In this document: piece after piece, positions 6,235 to 6,629 of the stretch | Layout of the letters: each line of letters begins with the position of its first letter | How positions within the stretch are numbered: the stretch's first letter is position 1 | Notes under the pieces: model-generated | Database searches by the model: none | What the model saw: only the letters and a program-made list of their open reading frames with translations | Told to the model about the DNA's origin: nothing | DNA from: Prevotellaceae bacterium UBA7028 | GTDB lineage: Bacteria > Bacteroidota > Bacteroidia > Bacteroidales > Bacteroidaceae | NCBI GenBank assembly: GCA_002494215.1 | Contig: DLBF01000158.1 | Coordinates: 1 to 6,629 of the forward strand | Direction of reading: 5' to 3' | DNA length: 6,629 nt | Program-made: the position numbers and the translations under genes

Positions 6235-6629
6235 TTACTTTCCTCTCTCAGCCATCAAGAGTTCAATCTCCTGCTCGTTGATGCCAACCATAGCCTCGCC
6301 TAAGTCTTCGCTCAATTCGGCTAAAATCTTGGGGTTATTGTAGTTGGTAACAGCCTTAACTATAGCCTGAGCACGCTTTACAGGATTACCGCTCTTGAAG
6401 ATACCACTTCCTACGAATACGCCCTCGGCACCCAACTGCATCATCAGAGCCGCATCGGCAGGAGTTGCCACACCACCAGCAGCAAAGTTCACGACAGGCA
6501 GCTTGCCGTTCTCGTGCACATATTGTACCAGATCGTAGGGGACACGCAACTGCTTGGCTGCCTCATACAATTCGTCTTCGCTCATGCTTACCAAGCGACG
6601 AATTTCGCTCTGCATCATGCGCATGTGGC
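6235..6629 (-). CDS. pdxS: PLP synthase subunit PdxS, 3' part
   Basis: The C-terminal ~131 codons of PdxS (Snz/YaaD family), the TIM-barrel subunit that builds pyridoxal 5'-phosphate. The frame stays open to the window edge (the codon before the first visible Met reads His), so the gene continues upstream. The N-terminal part with the catalytic lysines is not visible. What is visible is nearly invariant in the family: [11 protein letters not shown], then [20 protein letters not shown] with the phosphate-binding GG loop, [18 protein letters not shown], the [11 protein letters not shown] helix and the C-terminal LLMAERGK. Its promoter lies outside the window. It is followed by pdxT on the same strand; the two proteins form the 12+12 PLP synthase complex. 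Confidence 0.96.
   Translation of the reverse strand, partial: HMRMMQSEIRRLVSMSEDELYEAAKQLRVPYDLVQYVHENGKLPVVNFAAGGVATPADAALMMQLGAEGVFVGSGIFKSGNPVKRAQAIVKAVTNYNNPKILAELSEDLGEAMVGINEQEIELLMAERGK

Overview
The window looks like a chromosomal segment from a Bacteroidota bacterium, most likely Prevotella or a close relative. Three promoters fit the Bacteroidota -33/-7 pattern (TTG, 19-20 bases, TAnnTTTG). One secreted protein ends in a short sorting tail of the FDLSGRRI...KPAKGMYI type. Secreted SGNH and GLUG proteins and AT-rich TTCAA-type spacer repeats fit the same group. No taxonomic search was possible, so the genus is an inference.

Bases 1-1300, minus strand: a GNAT/YghO-like acyltransferase gene with a clear promoter, followed 39 bases downstream by the first ten codons of a beta-ketoacyl-ACP synthase gene that runs out of the window. 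The two are probably one lipid-related operon. Bases 1300-1841 hold no gene that I can support. They contain a 14-base palindrome, several short direct repeats and a 123-base imperfect inverted repeat that would fold into a long hairpin.

Bases 1842-4805: two divergent genes for exported proteins with back-to-back promoters between them. The minus-strand gene encodes a secreted SGNH/GDSL-type hydrolase. The plus-strand gene encodes a 613-residue GLUG-motif surface or secreted protein with a C-terminal sorting tail. The DNA just before that tail is a TTCAA-rich repeat of the kind otherwise found between genes.

Bases 4805-6629: the stop codon of the GLUG gene shares a base with the start codon of a standalone ADP-dependent NAD(P)H-hydrate dehydratase (nnrD, metabolite repair). 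That gene meets pdxT tail to tail with a 4-base overlap. pdxT and the 3' part of pdxS form the two-gene PLP synthase (vitamin B6) operon on the minus strand. Its spacer is a pure AT-rich repeat that runs directly into a TTG start codon for pdxT.

Most of the window is recognisable metabolism and surface biology. I do not see a new defence, mobile or RNA-guided system. The less ordinary signals are the repeat DNA that has become a protein linker, the repeat-embedded TTG start of pdxT, the 123-base hairpin element and the acyltransferase/ketosynthase pair.
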